A stretch of DNA of 47,607 bases from NCBI GenBank assembly GCA_012033495.1, contig JAAUQT010000015.1:1-47607 (forward strand). The letters run 5' to 3'. The notes under the pieces are model-generated. The model searched no databases, was not told the origin of the DNA, and saw only the letters and a program-made list of their open reading frames with translations. Position 1 is the first letter of the stretch. Each line of letters begins with the position of its first letter. The translations under genes and the position numbers were made by a program. Below are positions 33,197 through 42,749 of the stretch, one piece after another. This stretch comes from Cyanobacteria bacterium RM1_2_2. GTDB lineage: Bacteria > Cyanobacteriota > Cyanobacteriia > Elainellales > Elainellaceae.

Positions 33197-34270
33197 TTAG
33201 CGGTTTTCAACTTTTGCAGGCAACGCTTCAGATTGTGCTGTTGATTCAGAGGTTTCTGCATCTTCCTTGAACCAGCTCACAATCATTCCGGTAATTGGAA
33301 TTGCCAAAAATATCCCCAATAAACCAGCTACTTTTTCACCCACAAAAAGGGCAAAAAATAATAGAACCGGGTTAATTTCTAGCGCTCTGCCCATGATTCT
33401 GGGATGCACATAATTATCTTGAATCTGTTGCAAAATAACCGAAGCGATCACAACTTTTAATGCCATCCACTGTCCCTGACTTAGGAAAACCAGCACAGTA
33501 ACAATCAACACGCCCAAAGTTGCGCCAATCCCCGGAATCGCATCTAGAATACCAACCACGACTGCCAGAATCAGGGAAAACCGAACCCCTAAAAGCGCAA
33601 ATACGAGAAAACTGGAAACCGACAGAAAAATGATCAGTGTCATTTGTCCTTGGAGGAAACCGAGAAAGTTTTTTTGCACACTGCGGTCGAAACGCTCGCG
33701 CAGGGTTTCACCTCGATGATCGCGGGTATGATTGGGCAAAAGTCTCAGACAAGCTGCCCAGATCTTTTGACCATCAATCAGCATATAGATGGCGATTACT
33801 AGCAAAAAAATGGCAGTAAATGTATTAGAAAATAAGCCGCTAGCCAACCCTAAGCCCGTGCTCAAACTAGAACGCAGGACGGTAGTAATTTGATCGACAT
33901 TAAGTTGGTTCAAATACTCCTTAAACGGTAGATTGCTGGTCCGAACTGCTGTGGTCAAACTTTCCAGCAGGCTGTTCCCCTGAGTAACAATTTGATAGCT
34001 CAGCAAGGTGACAAATGCCAGCGCAATTGCAATACTAGCCACGACCACCAGCGCGATTGCAATACCCCGTGACAAATAACGCGAGAGATACCGCACTGGA
34101 TAACTCATGAGTACCGCCAGGATTGCCGCTGTAGTAAACATGGCAATGATGCTGTAAAAATAACCGATTAGTTGAACCAACACCCAACCACAGGCAACCA
34201 CGAGCAAAAAGCGGATTAAGGCGGAATGGTTCAGCGATTGCCAGAGGTCACGAGAATCAGGCTTGTGCAT
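33197..34270 (-). CDS. AI-2E family transporter (PerM/YdiK-like)
   Basis: A 357-residue inner-membrane protein with about eight hydrophobic segments, among them a paired N-terminal set (VACGWVLVQLIGYFYSIIAM in part) and the family core GILDAIPGIGATLG followed by QIQDNYVHPRIMG. The family was named for autoinducer-2 export, but members also move sodium/protons or have unknown substrates; nothing here points to AI-2. The long extracytoplasmic loop (about 80-150) is normal. The ATG at 34270 gives MHKPDSRDLW; the start is uncertain by a few codons. No same-strand neighbour. Confidence 0.88.
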   Translation of the reverse strand: MHKPDSRDLWQSLNHSALIRFLLVVACGWVLVQLIGYFYSIIAMFTTAAILAVLMSYPVRYLSRYLSRGIAIALVVVASIAIALAFVTLLSYQIVTQGNSLLESLTTAVRTSNLPFKEYLNQLNVDQITTVLRSSLSTGLGLASGLFSNTFTAIFLLVIAIYMLIDGQKIWAACLRLLPNHTRDHRGETLRERFDRSVQKNFLGFLQGQMTLIIFLSVSSFLVFALLGVRFSLILAVVVGILDAIPGIGATLGVLIVTVLVFLSQGQWMALKVVIASVILQQIQDNYVHPRIMGRALEINPVLLFFALFVGEKVAGLLGIFLAIPITGMIVSWFKEDAETSESTAQSEALPAKVENR

Positions 34271-34806
34271 AGAGGTTTGCCATTGGGTTTAAGTGATTGC
34301 ATAGAAGTGATTGCATAGATCTGACGAGTCATTTGCAACTTTACTCATCCAAGTTGCCCTTTTTAAGGAGGAATTCAAGGGGAGCCGGTCTAAGATTACG
34401 TCAACTGCCGATCCCCCAACCCCCTCAAAAGGAGACTAAGAACATAGTTGCACACGGCGTTTTATTATCTACGCCTAGTTTGTGGCTCTTGCAGTTGAAG
34501 ATCTAGCCCCTGAAGCTGTGCCTCACAAAAAAGCCGCCATTTCAAAACCAGCATTTTTGGAGCTTGAACCGCTTTTCTTCAAAATGAGAATTGCTGAGAA
34601 ATGGGATTGGCAGGTGCAGATTTGGAAAAATAACCTATAATTTGTCGCTAGCCTACCCAACGAATGCCAGATTTCTGGGGTTACGCTACATAGAGAGTGT
34701 AAAACTGGTTGTCTAGATTCTTGGCGCTATTAGCAGCAACTTCTTTAAATTTGAATGGTTTGGAGTTGCCAGATGAGATGACCCTTCAAAGAGGCAATGC
34801 AGCAGT
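34271..34806. other. Divergent spacer AI-2E transporter / peptidoglycan-binding gene
   Basis: 536 bases. A 69-codon open frame (34297-34506) lacks support. A 14-base unit AGTGATTGCATAGA is duplicated at 34292-34305 and 34306-34319. Promoters for both genes should lie here; I could not pick them with confidence. Confidence 0.4.
34292..34319 (+). repeat. Short tandem duplication (14 bp x 2)
   Basis: AGTGATTGCATAGA repeated perfectly and without a gap just upstream of the AI-2E-family gene start. Confidence 0.85.
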
Positions 34807-36165
34807 ATGAACACAGCAATTTCTCGATTTCTGTCAACCCTCAAGCAATCTAGACTGGGGTTGCAAACGTGGCACTTGCCGCTAGGGGTGCTCGTTTCAC
34901 TGATGATTACGAGTGCATCTAGCGTGGCACAAGTTTATGCTCAGTCGGTGACGGGTGGTATGCTGCAACCTGCCGATCAAGGTGAAGCAGTGCTTGATCT
35001 TCAGCAACGCTTATCGGAATTGGGCTATTACAGCGGCCCCGTCACAGGTTATTTTGATGCGACAACCCAGGAAGCTGTTTCGCGTTTTCAGCAGGAAAAT
35101 GGCTTAACCCCAGACGGAATTGTGGGAGCCGCAACAGGCAGTGTGCTATATCAGGGAGGGGGAGCAAGTGCTCCAGATTCTGCCAGCCCCGCAGCTTCAG
35201 GCTCACTTCAGATTAACGATGGCGGTGCTTCTGTCACAGAATTGCAGCAACAGTTGGTGCAGCTTGGCTATTACACCGGAGCCGTGACGGGTGTGTTTGA
35301 TCAGCAAACTCAGGCAGCGGTGATGAGCTTCCAGCGCGATCGAGGCTTGTCTCCAGACGGAATTGTGGGTAGCGCAACGCAATCGGTGCTCTATCAGTCC
35401 CCTGCTGCAACGACCCCAACCGGAGCCGCTTACACGCCCTCCGAAACCCCAAATGACGGCTTGCTGCAATTAGGGGATGTTGGTTCAGAAGTCAGCGCCT
35501 TACAGTCGCAGCTACAGGCTTTGGGCTACTACGATGGGCCAATCAGCGGCAGCTTTGGCTCACAAACGCAAACCGCCTTAATTGCGTTTCAACAGTCCCA
35601 AGGGCTTACAGCAGACGGGATTGCTGGCCCTAGAGTGAGTAGTGCGCTTTCAACAGCTAGCCCAACGGTTGCGGCTGTGCCACAGTCTACGGTGCAACAA
35701 TCTACAGCGCCACAATTTGAAGGGCAGCCCATACCATCTGGTCAATCTACGGGACAACCTACCGTTACTTCGCCTCCAGCCAGTTCCCTAACGACGCCTC
35801 AAGCAACAACCGCTACAGTTGCTCCTGCCATAACCCAACCCACCATCCCGAATACTGGCAATCCTAGTATCGTTCAAGTTCCGCCCATTGCCTCAACATC
35901 TGCTCCGGCATCGGTGCTGCCGCCTCCCAGCCCACAGGCCCAGCCTGTTGCCATTCAGCCAGCCGGAAATTCTAGTAACCCGCCCGTGATGCGCTCCAAC
36001 CTTGAGTCGGGTCGGTTCAGTATTGCAGAGCTTCAAAGACGGCTGCAAATGCGGGGATTTAATCTAGGGGATACGTCGGGCGTTTATGACTCCACGACGC
36101 AAGATGCGATTATGCAGGCTCAACAGTCCTACGGCATTAGCCCCAGTGATTTAGGAGACCAGTAA
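34807..36165 (+). CDS. Secreted protein with repeated peptidoglycan-binding domains
   Basis: A 452-residue exported protein. Residues 1-46 are a long signal peptide (hydrophobic LPLGVLVSLMITSASSV, cleavage near AQS). Three PG_binding_1 domains follow at about 52-117, 133-197 and 217-282, each with the L-Q-x-L-x-x-L-G-Y-Y-x-G motif and FQ...GL-x-x-DGI-x-G. A Pro/Thr/Gln-rich linker of about 115 residues separates them from a degenerate fourth domain at about 400-450 (LQRRLQMRGFNLG). The domains should bind cell-wall peptidoglycan; no catalytic domain is present, so it may be structural. The gene ends in a tandem duplication that contains the stop codon. Confidence 0.88.
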   Translation: MNTAISRFLSTLKQSRLGLQTWHLPLGVLVSLMITSASSVAQVYAQSVTGGMLQPADQGEAVLDLQQRLSELGYYSGPVTGYFDATTQEAVSRFQQENGLTPDGIVGAATGSVLYQGGGASAPDSASPAASGSLQINDGGASVTELQQQLVQLGYYTGAVTGVFDQQTQAAVMSFQRDRGLSPDGIVGSATQSVLYQSPAATTPTGAAYTPSETPNDGLLQLGDVGSEVSALQSQLQALGYYDGPISGSFGSQTQTALIAFQQSQGLTADGIAGPRVSSALSTASPTVAAVPQSTVQQSTAPQFEGQPIPSGQSTGQPTVTSPPASSLTTPQATTATVAPAITQPTIPNTGNPSIVQVPPIASTSAPASVLPPPSPQAQPVAIQPAGNSSNPPVMRSNLESGRFSIAELQRRLQMRGFNLGDTSGVYDSTTQDAIMQAQQSYGISPSDLGDQ

Positions 36166-36180
36166 TTTAGGAGACCAGTA
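36149..36180 (+). repeat. Short tandem duplication (16 bp x 2) across a stop codon
   Basis: ATTTAGGAGACCAGTA at 36149-36164 is repeated at 36165-36180, and a third start (ATTTGGG) follows. The first copy contains the stop codon of the peptidoglycan-binding gene. Confidence 0.85.
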
Positions 36181-36209
36181 ATTTGGGTGAGTAGGTCGCT
36201 AAAAATTTG

Positions 36210-36262
36210 ATCTCCCCTAATTTCGTTCAGAGAGGATTTCGCTCAGAGAGGTTAGGGGAGAT
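36210..36262. terminator. Long inverted repeat between convergent genes, likely shared terminator
   Basis: ATCTCCCCTAA (36210-36220) is the exact reverse complement of TTAGGGGAGAT (36252-36262): an 11-base stem with a 31-base loop that itself contains two near-copies of TTCGTTCAGAGAGG. It sits between the convergent peptidoglycan-binding and glnQ genes, four bases from the glnQ stop. On the minus strand ATTTTTAG follows it. Termination in at least the minus direction is likely. Confidence 0.6.
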
Positions 36263-36265
36263 AGC

Positions 36266-36988
36266 CTACAGCACTTTCTCTAGAAACTGGCAGGCGCGTT
36301 CGCTGTTGGGTTTCGTGAAAAAGATATCAGGTGGAGCATCTTCGGCCAGCCGCCCGCCTTCCAAAAACAGAATCCGATTTGCCACCTCGCGCGCAAACCC
36401 CATTTCGTGCGTCACGATGGCCATCGTCATACCGCTGCGTGCCAACCCTTTGATCACATCTAGCACTTCTTTCACCATCTCTGGGTCGAGGGCGGAAGTC
36501 GGTTCATCAAACAGCATAATTTCGGGCTGCATCGCTAAGGCACGAGCAATAGCTACCCGCTGCTTCTGCCCGCCCGATAGCCGAGACGGATACGCCTCTG
36601 CCTTTTCAGCTAAACCCACCTTCGACAGCAAATCCTTGCCTAGCTGATCGGCTTCTACCTTTGGCGTTTTTTTAACCTTAATTGGGCCGTAGGTGACATT
36701 TTCTAAAGCGGTTTTGTGAGGAAACAAATTGAAGTGCTGAAACACCATTCCCATGTTTTGGCGCACTTTTTTGATGTCTATCTTGCCCGTTGTAATGTCG
36801 ATGTTGTCAATGTAAACCCTGCCACGTGTAGGAAACTCTAGTAAATTGAGGCAGCGCAGAAATGTAGATTTGCCGCCGCCAGATGGGCCAATAATGGCAA
36901 CGACTTCTCCTTTTTTAATTTCCGTGGAAATATCTTTGAGAACGTCGAGCTTACCGAATGATTTGCAAAGAAACTCAGTTCTAATCAC
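36266..36988 (-). CDS. glnQ: Polar amino-acid ABC transporter ATP-binding protein
   Basis: A 240-residue ATPase of the polar amino-acid (GlnQ/HisP) class. Walker A GPSGGGKST, Q-loop VFQHFNLFPH, signature LSGGQKQRVAI, Walker B MLFDEPTSALD and H-loop VTHEMGF are all intact. I chose GTG at 36988 with AAAGGAGG upstream; the frame opens at a TTG 21 bases earlier. It overlaps the end of the permease gene by eight bases, so the two form one transcript. It powers import of amino acids such as glutamine, glutamate or arginine; the exact substrate is unknown. Confidence 0.92.
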   Translation of the reverse strand: MIRTEFLCKSFGKLDVLKDISTEIKKGEVVAIIGPSGGGKSTFLRCLNLLEFPTRGRVYIDNIDITTGKIDIKKVRQNMGMVFQHFNLFPHKTALENVTYGPIKVKKTPKVEADQLGKDLLSKVGLAEKAEAYPSRLSGGQKQRVAIARALAMQPEIMLFDEPTSALDPEMVKEVLDVIKGLARSGMTMAIVTHEMGFAREVANRILFLEGGRLAEDAPPDIFFTKPNSERACQFLEKVL

Positions 36989-37718
36989 TTCTACGCATCC
37001 TCCTTTCAAAACCTTGAGCCACCCAAGTTAGGCTCATCACCATCAAGTAATAAATCAAGCCGACAAAAATCAGTGGCTCAAAGTAAATAAACTTCTCTGA
37101 AGCCACAATTTGTCCGCGTCGCATCAAGTCAAGCGCCCCCACCGTAGATACCAGCGAGGAGTCTTTCAGCAGGGCAATGCTTTCGTTGACAAGGGCAGGC
37201 AAAATGTTTTTGAACGCCTGTGGCAAAATAATGTCCCACATCATCAGCGGGTAAGCTACGCCCAGCGTCATGGCTGCTTCGCGTTGCCCTTTATCGACTG
37301 CTAAAATGCCGCCGCGAATGGTTTCAGAACTGTAGGCTGCCGAGTTGAGCGAAAAGGTAATCACCCCTGCCTGAAAGGGAGGAATGGCATAGCCGATCAA
37401 CTGGGGCGTTGAGAAATAGATAATGGCAAGCTGCAAAATCAGCGGTGTCCCGCGAAAAATTGATGTATAGAAATCAGCAAACCATTTCAGCGGTCTAATA
37501 TTGGAGATTTTAAAGATTGATAAAATCGTTCCCCAAGCGAACCCAATCAACGCCGAAACCAGCGTAAATGCAAGCGTTATTCCAATGCCTTGCAAAATGA
37601 AGGGAATGTTGGGAACAATTTTGCCGAAGTCTAAAACCAGCCCTGTTTGACCAATTGCTTGACCGAGAATCTGGGCTAAAAAGAAACTATTAAAACAATT
37701 AACAAAATCCAGCACCAT
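36981..37718 (-). CDS. glnP: Polar amino-acid ABC transporter permease
   Basis: A 245-residue inner-membrane permease with about five or six transmembrane segments. The EAA-loop motif is present as EAAMTLGVAYPLMMWDIILPQ (in part EAAMTLGV...ILPQ), where the ATPase docks, and the FRGTPLILQLAIIYF segment is typical of the GlnP family. The longer N terminus (about 30 residues before IVPNIPFILQG) matches homologues. It overlaps the ATPase gene and is 145 bases after the first binding-protein gene on the same strand. Confidence 0.92.
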   Translation of the reverse strand: MVLDFVNCFNSFFLAQILGQAIGQTGLVLDFGKIVPNIPFILQGIGITLAFTLVSALIGFAWGTILSIFKISNIRPLKWFADFYTSIFRGTPLILQLAIIYFSTPQLIGYAIPPFQAGVITFSLNSAAYSSETIRGGILAVDKGQREAAMTLGVAYPLMMWDIILPQAFKNILPALVNESIALLKDSSLVSTVGALDLMRRGQIVASEKFIYFEPLIFVGLIYYLMVMSLTWVAQGFERRMRRSD

Positions 37719-37863
37719 GCCTCACGAAGTCCTCATACAGCTATATCTTCAGGAAATATTGGTATTTTCCTGGCTTTGATCGCCTAATCTCGCAACAAGT
37801 GGCAAAAGTTTACACTGAACATGATGAGGAAAAGGTAGCTAAAACAACCCCAGTTCAATCAAT

Positions 37864-38688
37864 CTAGGGCTTCAGCGCTTCAGGGGGGCTTTCACTCACG
37901 GCATCAAACCATTTCAGCGCCAGTTGATCAAGTTCGCCGGTGGTTTTCATTTCGCTAATCACCTGATCAAATGCTTGCACCAACCGAGATCCTTTTGTAA
38001 AAGCAATTGCCGCTCCAGAGTTGCCCGGAATGGAGGGAATCTGATGTATTTCTAGATCGGGATTTACTGCAAGGTAGCCTGCGGCTGCCGACTCTGCCAC
38101 AAGTGCTGCGTTGATGCGTCCTGCCTTTAGTGCTTGAACGAGGTCACTCATCTGCTGAAGCGATTTGATTTTAATGTTTGGGATTTCCCTCACCCGCTGG
38201 GCTTGGATGGAACCCTGCCGAACGCCGACGATCTTACCCCGCAGGTTTTCAAGAGTGGATAGCCCACTGCCTCGCTGAGACAAAACTGCATGGTTCGGCA
38301 CATGATAAAGCTGCGTGAAGTCAACATTTTGCCTACGGGTTTCAGTTGGAACCATCCCCGCCATCACAAAGTCGGCTTGCCCAGACTGAAGTACTGGAAT
38401 TAAGCGATCAAAGTTAATGGTGTCGATTTGCAGTCCATACCCTAGCTTTTCAGTAATGTGTTCAGCCAAGTCGATATCAAACCCCTTCACCTCCGAGCGA
38501 CCGTCAACCGTTTCAATGAATTCGTAGGGCGGGTAGTCTGCTGAGGTGAACATCACCAGGGTTTTGGCAACATTGCCGCTGTTGTTATCAATAACGTTAT
38601 CAGCAATCTCTCTGCCCGGATTGCAAGCCACGAGCAGAGAGAGTACCAGTCCAACGAGAATCGCAAACCGAAACTGAAAGCGTTTCAT
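37864..38688 (-). CDS. Amino-acid ABC transporter substrate-binding lipoprotein (copy 1)
   Basis: A 274-residue periplasmic binding protein (family 3). The N terminus is a lipoprotein signal with lipobox LVAC (Cys22). VMFTSADYPPYEFIETVDGRSEVKGFDIDLAEHI (in parts TSADYPPYEF, GFDIDLAEHI), DRLIPVLQSGQADFVMAGM and VGVRQGSIQ are classic for the amino-acid-binding fold. It is a paralogue of the next gene at roughly half identity by eye. The 100 bases between them carry no gene. It likely feeds the permease/ATPase just downstream. Confidence 0.9.
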   Translation of the reverse strand: MKRFQFRFAILVGLVLSLLVACNPGREIADNVIDNNSGNVAKTLVMFTSADYPPYEFIETVDGRSEVKGFDIDLAEHITEKLGYGLQIDTINFDRLIPVLQSGQADFVMAGMVPTETRRQNVDFTQLYHVPNHAVLSQRGSGLSTLENLRGKIVGVRQGSIQAQRVREIPNIKIKSLQQMSDLVQALKAGRINAALVAESAAAGYLAVNPDLEIHQIPSIPGNSGAAIAFTKGSRLVQAFDQVISEMKTTGELDQLALKWFDAVSESPPEALKP

Positions 38689-38788
38689 CTTCAGTGCTCA
38701 GAGCTGGTTTCGTGATGCAATCCCGCCCTGCTACAAGTCCTTCAAAACCTGCCTCAACCCAGCGGGATCGCTTGGCTCTGAAATCTCT

Positions 38789-39598
38789 TTAGCTTTCAGA
38801 TGTGGGAGCAGGCGAATTCTCCCCAAACCATTTTGCAATCAGTTCATCCATCGTGCCGTTTGTTTTCATTTCTTCCAAAATTGGGTTGAACTGAGCCACC
38901 AATTCCGACCCCTTCGGGAAGGCAATCGCTGACCCTGACGCTCCCTCATTCGGAATCACATTCAATTCCAGATCAGGGTTCGATTCGACATAGCCTTTGG
39001 CAACGGTGTCTTCAACAATCAGTGCCTCTACTCGACCCGATTTAAGCTCCTGAATCATTTCGCTGATGCGGTTGAGCGACTTCACCTCAGCGCCCTGCAT
39101 TTCTTTCGCGGCTTGCTCTTGAATTGAACCCAACTGTACGGCAACTGTTTTGCCATTCAAGCTTGCAGCAGAAGTGAGGTTGCTGCCTGCCTTCGCCACA
39201 ATCGTGTTTTTAGCCTCGAAGTAAATACTGGAAAAGTCTACGTTTTGTTTGCGTTCCTCAGTGGGGGTCATGCCCGCCATTACAAAATCAGCTCGCTTTG
39301 ACTGCAACGCCGGAATTAGACCGTTGAAATCAATGTTGTCAATCCTGAGTTCCCTACCCAGTTCCCCAGTAATGTACTTAGCAATGTCTATATCAAAGCC
39401 AACAATTTCTTGGCTACCGCTGCTAGAGTCCACATATTCGTAAGGAGGATAGTCGGCAGAGGTCGCCATGATCAGGGTGGCGTTGCCAGCAGTAGTACCA
39501 CCACCGCCGCCGCCAGCATTACAAGCAGCTACTGCTGTAACCGTCAGTAGTGCGCTTAAAAAAGCAGTTAGTAAAAAACGAAGTCGTTTCATAGCCAT
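38789..39598 (-). CDS. Amino-acid ABC transporter substrate-binding lipoprotein (copy 2)
   Basis: A 269-residue paralogue of the preceding binding protein, with lipobox VAAC (Cys26) followed by a glycine run NAGGGGGGT that is a flexible linker. TSADYPPYEYV, GFDIDIAKYI and FNGLIPALQSKRADFVMAGM repeat the amino-acid-binding pattern. The initiator ATG (39598) is two codons before a second ATG. It heads the presumed transcript SBP2-SBP1-permease-ATPase. Two binding proteins sharing one permease would widen substrate range. Confidence 0.9.
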   Translation of the reverse strand: MAMKRLRFLLTAFLSALLTVTAVAACNAGGGGGGTTAGNATLIMATSADYPPYEYVDSSSGSQEIVGFDIDIAKYITGELGRELRIDNIDFNGLIPALQSKRADFVMAGMTPTEERKQNVDFSSIYFEAKNTIVAKAGSNLTSAASLNGKTVAVQLGSIQEQAAKEMQGAEVKSLNRISEMIQELKSGRVEALIVEDTVAKGYVESNPDLELNVIPNEGASGSAIAFPKGSELVAQFNPILEEMKTNGTMDELIAKWFGENSPAPTSES

Positions 39599-39984
39599 CA
39601 GCCTAGTTGAAAAAGAAATAGAGTGTTGTGTGAAGCGATAAACGCACGCTCAGTCTCTGCGCTCATCTTATGTAGCATCTAGTTAGCCAAACTATCACTC
39701 ACTAGCCCAATCAGAATGATCGTTGGAATAACACAGGTGTATGGACGCTGAACTGAGCCTTCCGACAGATTTTGAGCAATCCCTATGCTACAGCCTGGAT
39801 TACGATACGTGCCTGTCTTCAGAATGTTTTCTCGATCTTAAGATAAATGAGTTCTCTATAATGACGGCTCAGCCTATTACCAGCCTAAAGATAGCACCCC
39901 TACTTCAGGTCAAGAATGACTCACAAGATACAAAAATATAGAAATAGGAGGAGGATAGCTCTGGTTTAAGCAGAATGAGGGTGG
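39599..39984. other. Spacer between crtH end and binding-protein gene start
   Basis: 386 bases holding the promoter of the amino-acid transporter genes. A 66-codon plus-strand frame (39741-39941) has no ribosome site or recognisable character. Nothing else is seen. Confidence 0.4.
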
Positions 39985-41574
39985 TTAAAGACCCAAATCA
40001 ACTCCAATTCGGTGAGCACAAGCGAAACCAGAGAAAGCAACGGCGTTAAGTCCTTGTCCAGGAAAGGTGCTGTCGCCCACGCAGTAAAGTCCGGGGAGGG
40101 CAGTGCGGTTAAACGGCATTCCTAACAATCCCATCAGTTTGCGGCTTGGAATCGGGCCATAAGTGCCGTCATCGCGTCCGAGAAAGCGGCGGTGGGTGCG
40201 CGGTGTGCCAGCTTCCTGATAGTCGAGTCCGGCTGCCAAACCTGGAAAAATTTTCTCTAATCGGTTCACGATTTGCTCAGCGATGTCTTCTTTCTTTTGC
40301 TCATATTCGCTCGGCGAAAGGTCTTGCCAGTCTTCGATCCAGCTTGGGGTGAAGGTATGCAAAATATGGCAGCCCGGCGGCGCTAATTCAGGATCGAGCA
40401 GCGTGGGGATAGAGACAAAAATCGTGCCGTGCGGAGATTCCATCTGCTGCCAGTCTTCTAGCAAAACGTGATGGCATTCGGTTCCGGGAGGCAAAACATC
40501 AGCCTTTACTCCCAAATGCAAACTAAAAAAGCTAGGTGATTTTTGATAGCGTTGCTGCCATTTCTGCTCAGATTGGGGCACCTGGGCAGGCGGCACTAAT
40601 TTACCAAACGTATCCCAACGGGTTGCATTTGAGACAATTCGCTTGGCGCGATAAACTTCTCCGGTCGCCAACTTCACCCCAGTCGCTCGCCCCTGCTCAC
40701 AGACAACTTCAGTCACTCTGGCTTTGTAGCGAATTTGTCCGCCTGCTTTTTCCAGCCCTTCGACCAGCTTTTGAGCAATTTGCCCCACGCCGCCTTTGGG
40801 ATAGTTGATGCCGCCATAGTGTCGATCGCTGAACACCATGCCAGCGTTGATCATCGGCGTCCGGTCAGCCGGCACAACCGACCAGATATAACACTCCATG
40901 TCAATAAATTTCAGCAAAGTGGGGTCTTGGATGTAGCGACGGGCAATGTCTCCCACGTTTTGCGGGAGATACTTCACCAACCCCAAACAAGCCAACGGAT
41001 GCTGAAAGAAGACCCGCATCAGATAACGTGGCTCTTCCAGGGAGAGCAAATCCATTACGTTGAGGCAGTTGAAAACTTGCCAACATTCATCGTAAAACTG
41101 CCGGATACCCTGCTGCTCGTGTGGAAAGTGATCGGTCAGTTCTTGCAAAAAATTCTCATAAGCTCGGTGAACTTTGAGCATCAAGCCATCCGGCAGATGA
41201 TAGTGAACCTGTACCGGATCGGGAATGGTATCGAGGCGAACGTTCACAGCTTCAAGGGCACGAGTCAGCAGATTTGTTGTGCCCCGGCTGCCAAACCCAA
41301 AAATCATCGAAGCCCCCACATCAAAGCGATAGCCCGACCGCTCGAAATAGCCTGCACTGCCGCCCGGAATCAAATACCGCTCTAGAACCAACACCTTCGC
41401 ACCTTTGGCAACAAGCTGGGTAGCGGTGACTAACCCGCCAATTCCAGAGCCAACTACAATGATATCGAATGTTTCAGATGCAGCGAGGCCGGTTTGCAGA
41501 GCGGGAGCGGTCGCCAAATCGTTTGGACGGTCTTCAGGTGAAGGCGAAACAGGAGCAGGAGAGGCAGAGGGCAT
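39985..41574 (-). CDS. crtH: Carotene cis-trans isomerase CrtH (CRTISO)
   Basis: A 529-residue FAD-dependent isomerase that converts poly-cis-lycopene to all-trans-lycopene in the carotenoid pathway at thylakoid or cytoplasmic membranes. The FAD motif [17 protein letters not shown] lies at about residues 38-54; EDRPN-like N-terminal Pro/Ser tail precedes it. Family signatures are [38 protein letters not shown] and the C-terminal [13 protein letters not shown] (FAD contact). The first 30 residues are a disordered extension, so an inner start is possible, but only ATG 41574 is in frame early. No other crt gene is near. Confidence 0.92.
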   Translation of the reverse strand: MPSASPAPVSPSPEDRPNDLATAPALQTGLAASETFDIIVVGSGIGGLVTATQLVAKGAKVLVLERYLIPGGSAGYFERSGYRFDVGASMIFGFGSRGTTNLLTRALEAVNVRLDTIPDPVQVHYHLPDGLMLKVHRAYENFLQELTDHFPHEQQGIRQFYDECWQVFNCLNVMDLLSLEEPRYLMRVFFQHPLACLGLVKYLPQNVGDIARRYIQDPTLLKFIDMECYIWSVVPADRTPMINAGMVFSDRHYGGINYPKGGVGQIAQKLVEGLEKAGGQIRYKARVTEVVCEQGRATGVKLATGEVYRAKRIVSNATRWDTFGKLVPPAQVPQSEQKWQQRYQKSPSFFSLHLGVKADVLPPGTECHHVLLEDWQQMESPHGTIFVSIPTLLDPELAPPGCHILHTFTPSWIEDWQDLSPSEYEQKKEDIAEQIVNRLEKIFPGLAAGLDYQEAGTPRTHRRFLGRDDGTYGPIPSRKLMGLLGMPFNRTALPGLYCVGDSTFPGQGLNAVAFSGFACAHRIGVDLGL

Positions 41575-42061
41575 AGCAACTGAGCGGATGATCTGAACTT
41601 TATCTTCTTCTAGTGTATCGGTCGTTGGCCTCTAACTCTATCCTTCCAATTCCTTTCCAATCCTCCGCCCCTAGAAATGCTCTTAAAAAATGGGGGATTG
41701 GTCTGCTGACCAACCCCGCCTGCCGATCCTTTGAGAGGAGAACACTATGACTTAATACTAGGCTTATTGAAAATAACTGTCAATAGCAAATAGGAGAAAT
41801 TCTCATTAGTTGCCACCAGGTTTAAGTTGGAGAGGCATGATTTGATTTCAAGTCAAGGCGCTGATTTGGCTCAGTCAAGCTGCTTAGCTTAACGAGTTTT
41901 CACTACAAATTTCTCCTGATTAGATGAATTGAAGGCAGGACGAGTTGGCTTAAATGCCCTGAGAGCGGGCATAATCAGATGTAGGGGTGCATTGACACAC
42001 TCGCCAGAGTTGCGTCAAGATCATGAGCGACATTCACAAAACTTAGTAAAGGCTGTATTGC
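41575..42061. other. Divergent spacer crtH / DedA
   Basis: 487 bases with no gene. Promoters of both genes must be here. A short hairpin-like GGGGGATTGGTCTGCTGACC piece near 41692-41711 was noted, without further support. Confidence 0.4.
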
Positions 42062-42700
42062 ATGTCCCTTGAACTGGTATCCCTTGAAACGATTCAAGCC
42101 ATTGCGCATCAATACGGCTATTGGGCGGTTTTTGGCGGCATTCTGCTAGAAAATACGGGCGTTCCCCTGCCCGGAGAAACGATTACCTTGGTAGGCGGCT
42201 TCTTAGCAGGGAGCGGTGAACTTAACTACTGGTGGGTGCTCGGCAGCGCTGTAGCCGGGGCCGTAATTGGCGATAATTTGGGCTATTGGATTGGGTATTA
42301 CGGCGGTTGGTCTTTGCTGACGCGAGTGGGGCGACTGTTTCGCTTGAAGGAAGAGCAACTGATTGAAGTCCGCGACCGATTTGCCGAGAATGCCACTCAA
42401 GCTGTGTTTTTAGGGCGGTTTGTCGCCTTGTTGCGGATCTTTGCAGGTCCGCTGGCCGGAACCGCGAAAATGCCTTACTCCAAGTTCTTGCTATGCAATT
42501 TCGCCGGGGCTGCAACGTGGGCGTCAGTGATGGTGAGCTTGGCTTATTTCGTGGGTAAGCTTGTCCCGCTGGAGCAACTGATTACCTGGGTGGCTGAGTT
42601 TGCTTTTGTGGCGCTGGGGTTAGTGCTCGGTTGGGTTGCGCTCACCTATTGGCTAGAGCATCGGAAGTTTGCCACAAAATCGGCAGAATCACAGAAATAA
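42062..42700 (+). CDS. DedA family membrane protein
   Basis: A 212-residue polytopic membrane protein of the DedA (SNARE-associated) superfamily, thought to include lipid scramblases needed for envelope homeostasis. Visible: the amphipathic FGGILLENTGVPLPGE segment, an acidic-Arg pair motif in FLGRFVALLRIFAGPLAGTAKMPYSKF, and four or more hydrophobic helices. Length is typical. The start ATG (MSLELVSLET) is preceded by GTATTGC, no clear ribosome site. It is followed by a minus-strand terminator and the convergent SbcC-like gene. Confidence 0.87.
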   Translation: MSLELVSLETIQAIAHQYGYWAVFGGILLENTGVPLPGETITLVGGFLAGSGELNYWWVLGSAVAGAVIGDNLGYWIGYYGGWSLLTRVGRLFRLKEEQLIEVRDRFAENATQAVFLGRFVALLRIFAGPLAGTAKMPYSKFLLCNFAGAATWASVMVSLAYFVGKLVPLEQLITWVAEFAFVALGLVLGWVALTYWLEHRKFATKSAESQK

Positions 42701-42716
42701 AGAATGGCAATTTGCG

Positions 42717-42748
42717 AACAAAAAACCTCCCAGCTTGCGACCGGGAGG
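42717..42748 (-). terminator. Rho-independent terminator (minus strand)
   Basis: On the minus strand CCTCCC, a loop of 11 bases and GGGAGG are followed directly by TTTTTT (mapped to 42743-42748 paired with 42726-42731, T tract at 42720-42725). It could end the SbcC-like transcript about 190 bases after its stop, or end a separate small RNA in between. It may also act on the DedA transcript from the other strand, where no U tract follows. Confidence 0.75.
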
Positions 42749-42749
42749 T

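Noticed and set aside
39741..39941. 66-codon plus-strand frame in the transporter promoter region
   Set aside because: No ribosome site, no recognisable protein character.
40735..41385. 216-codon plus-strand frame inside crtH
   Set aside because: Shadow of crtH.
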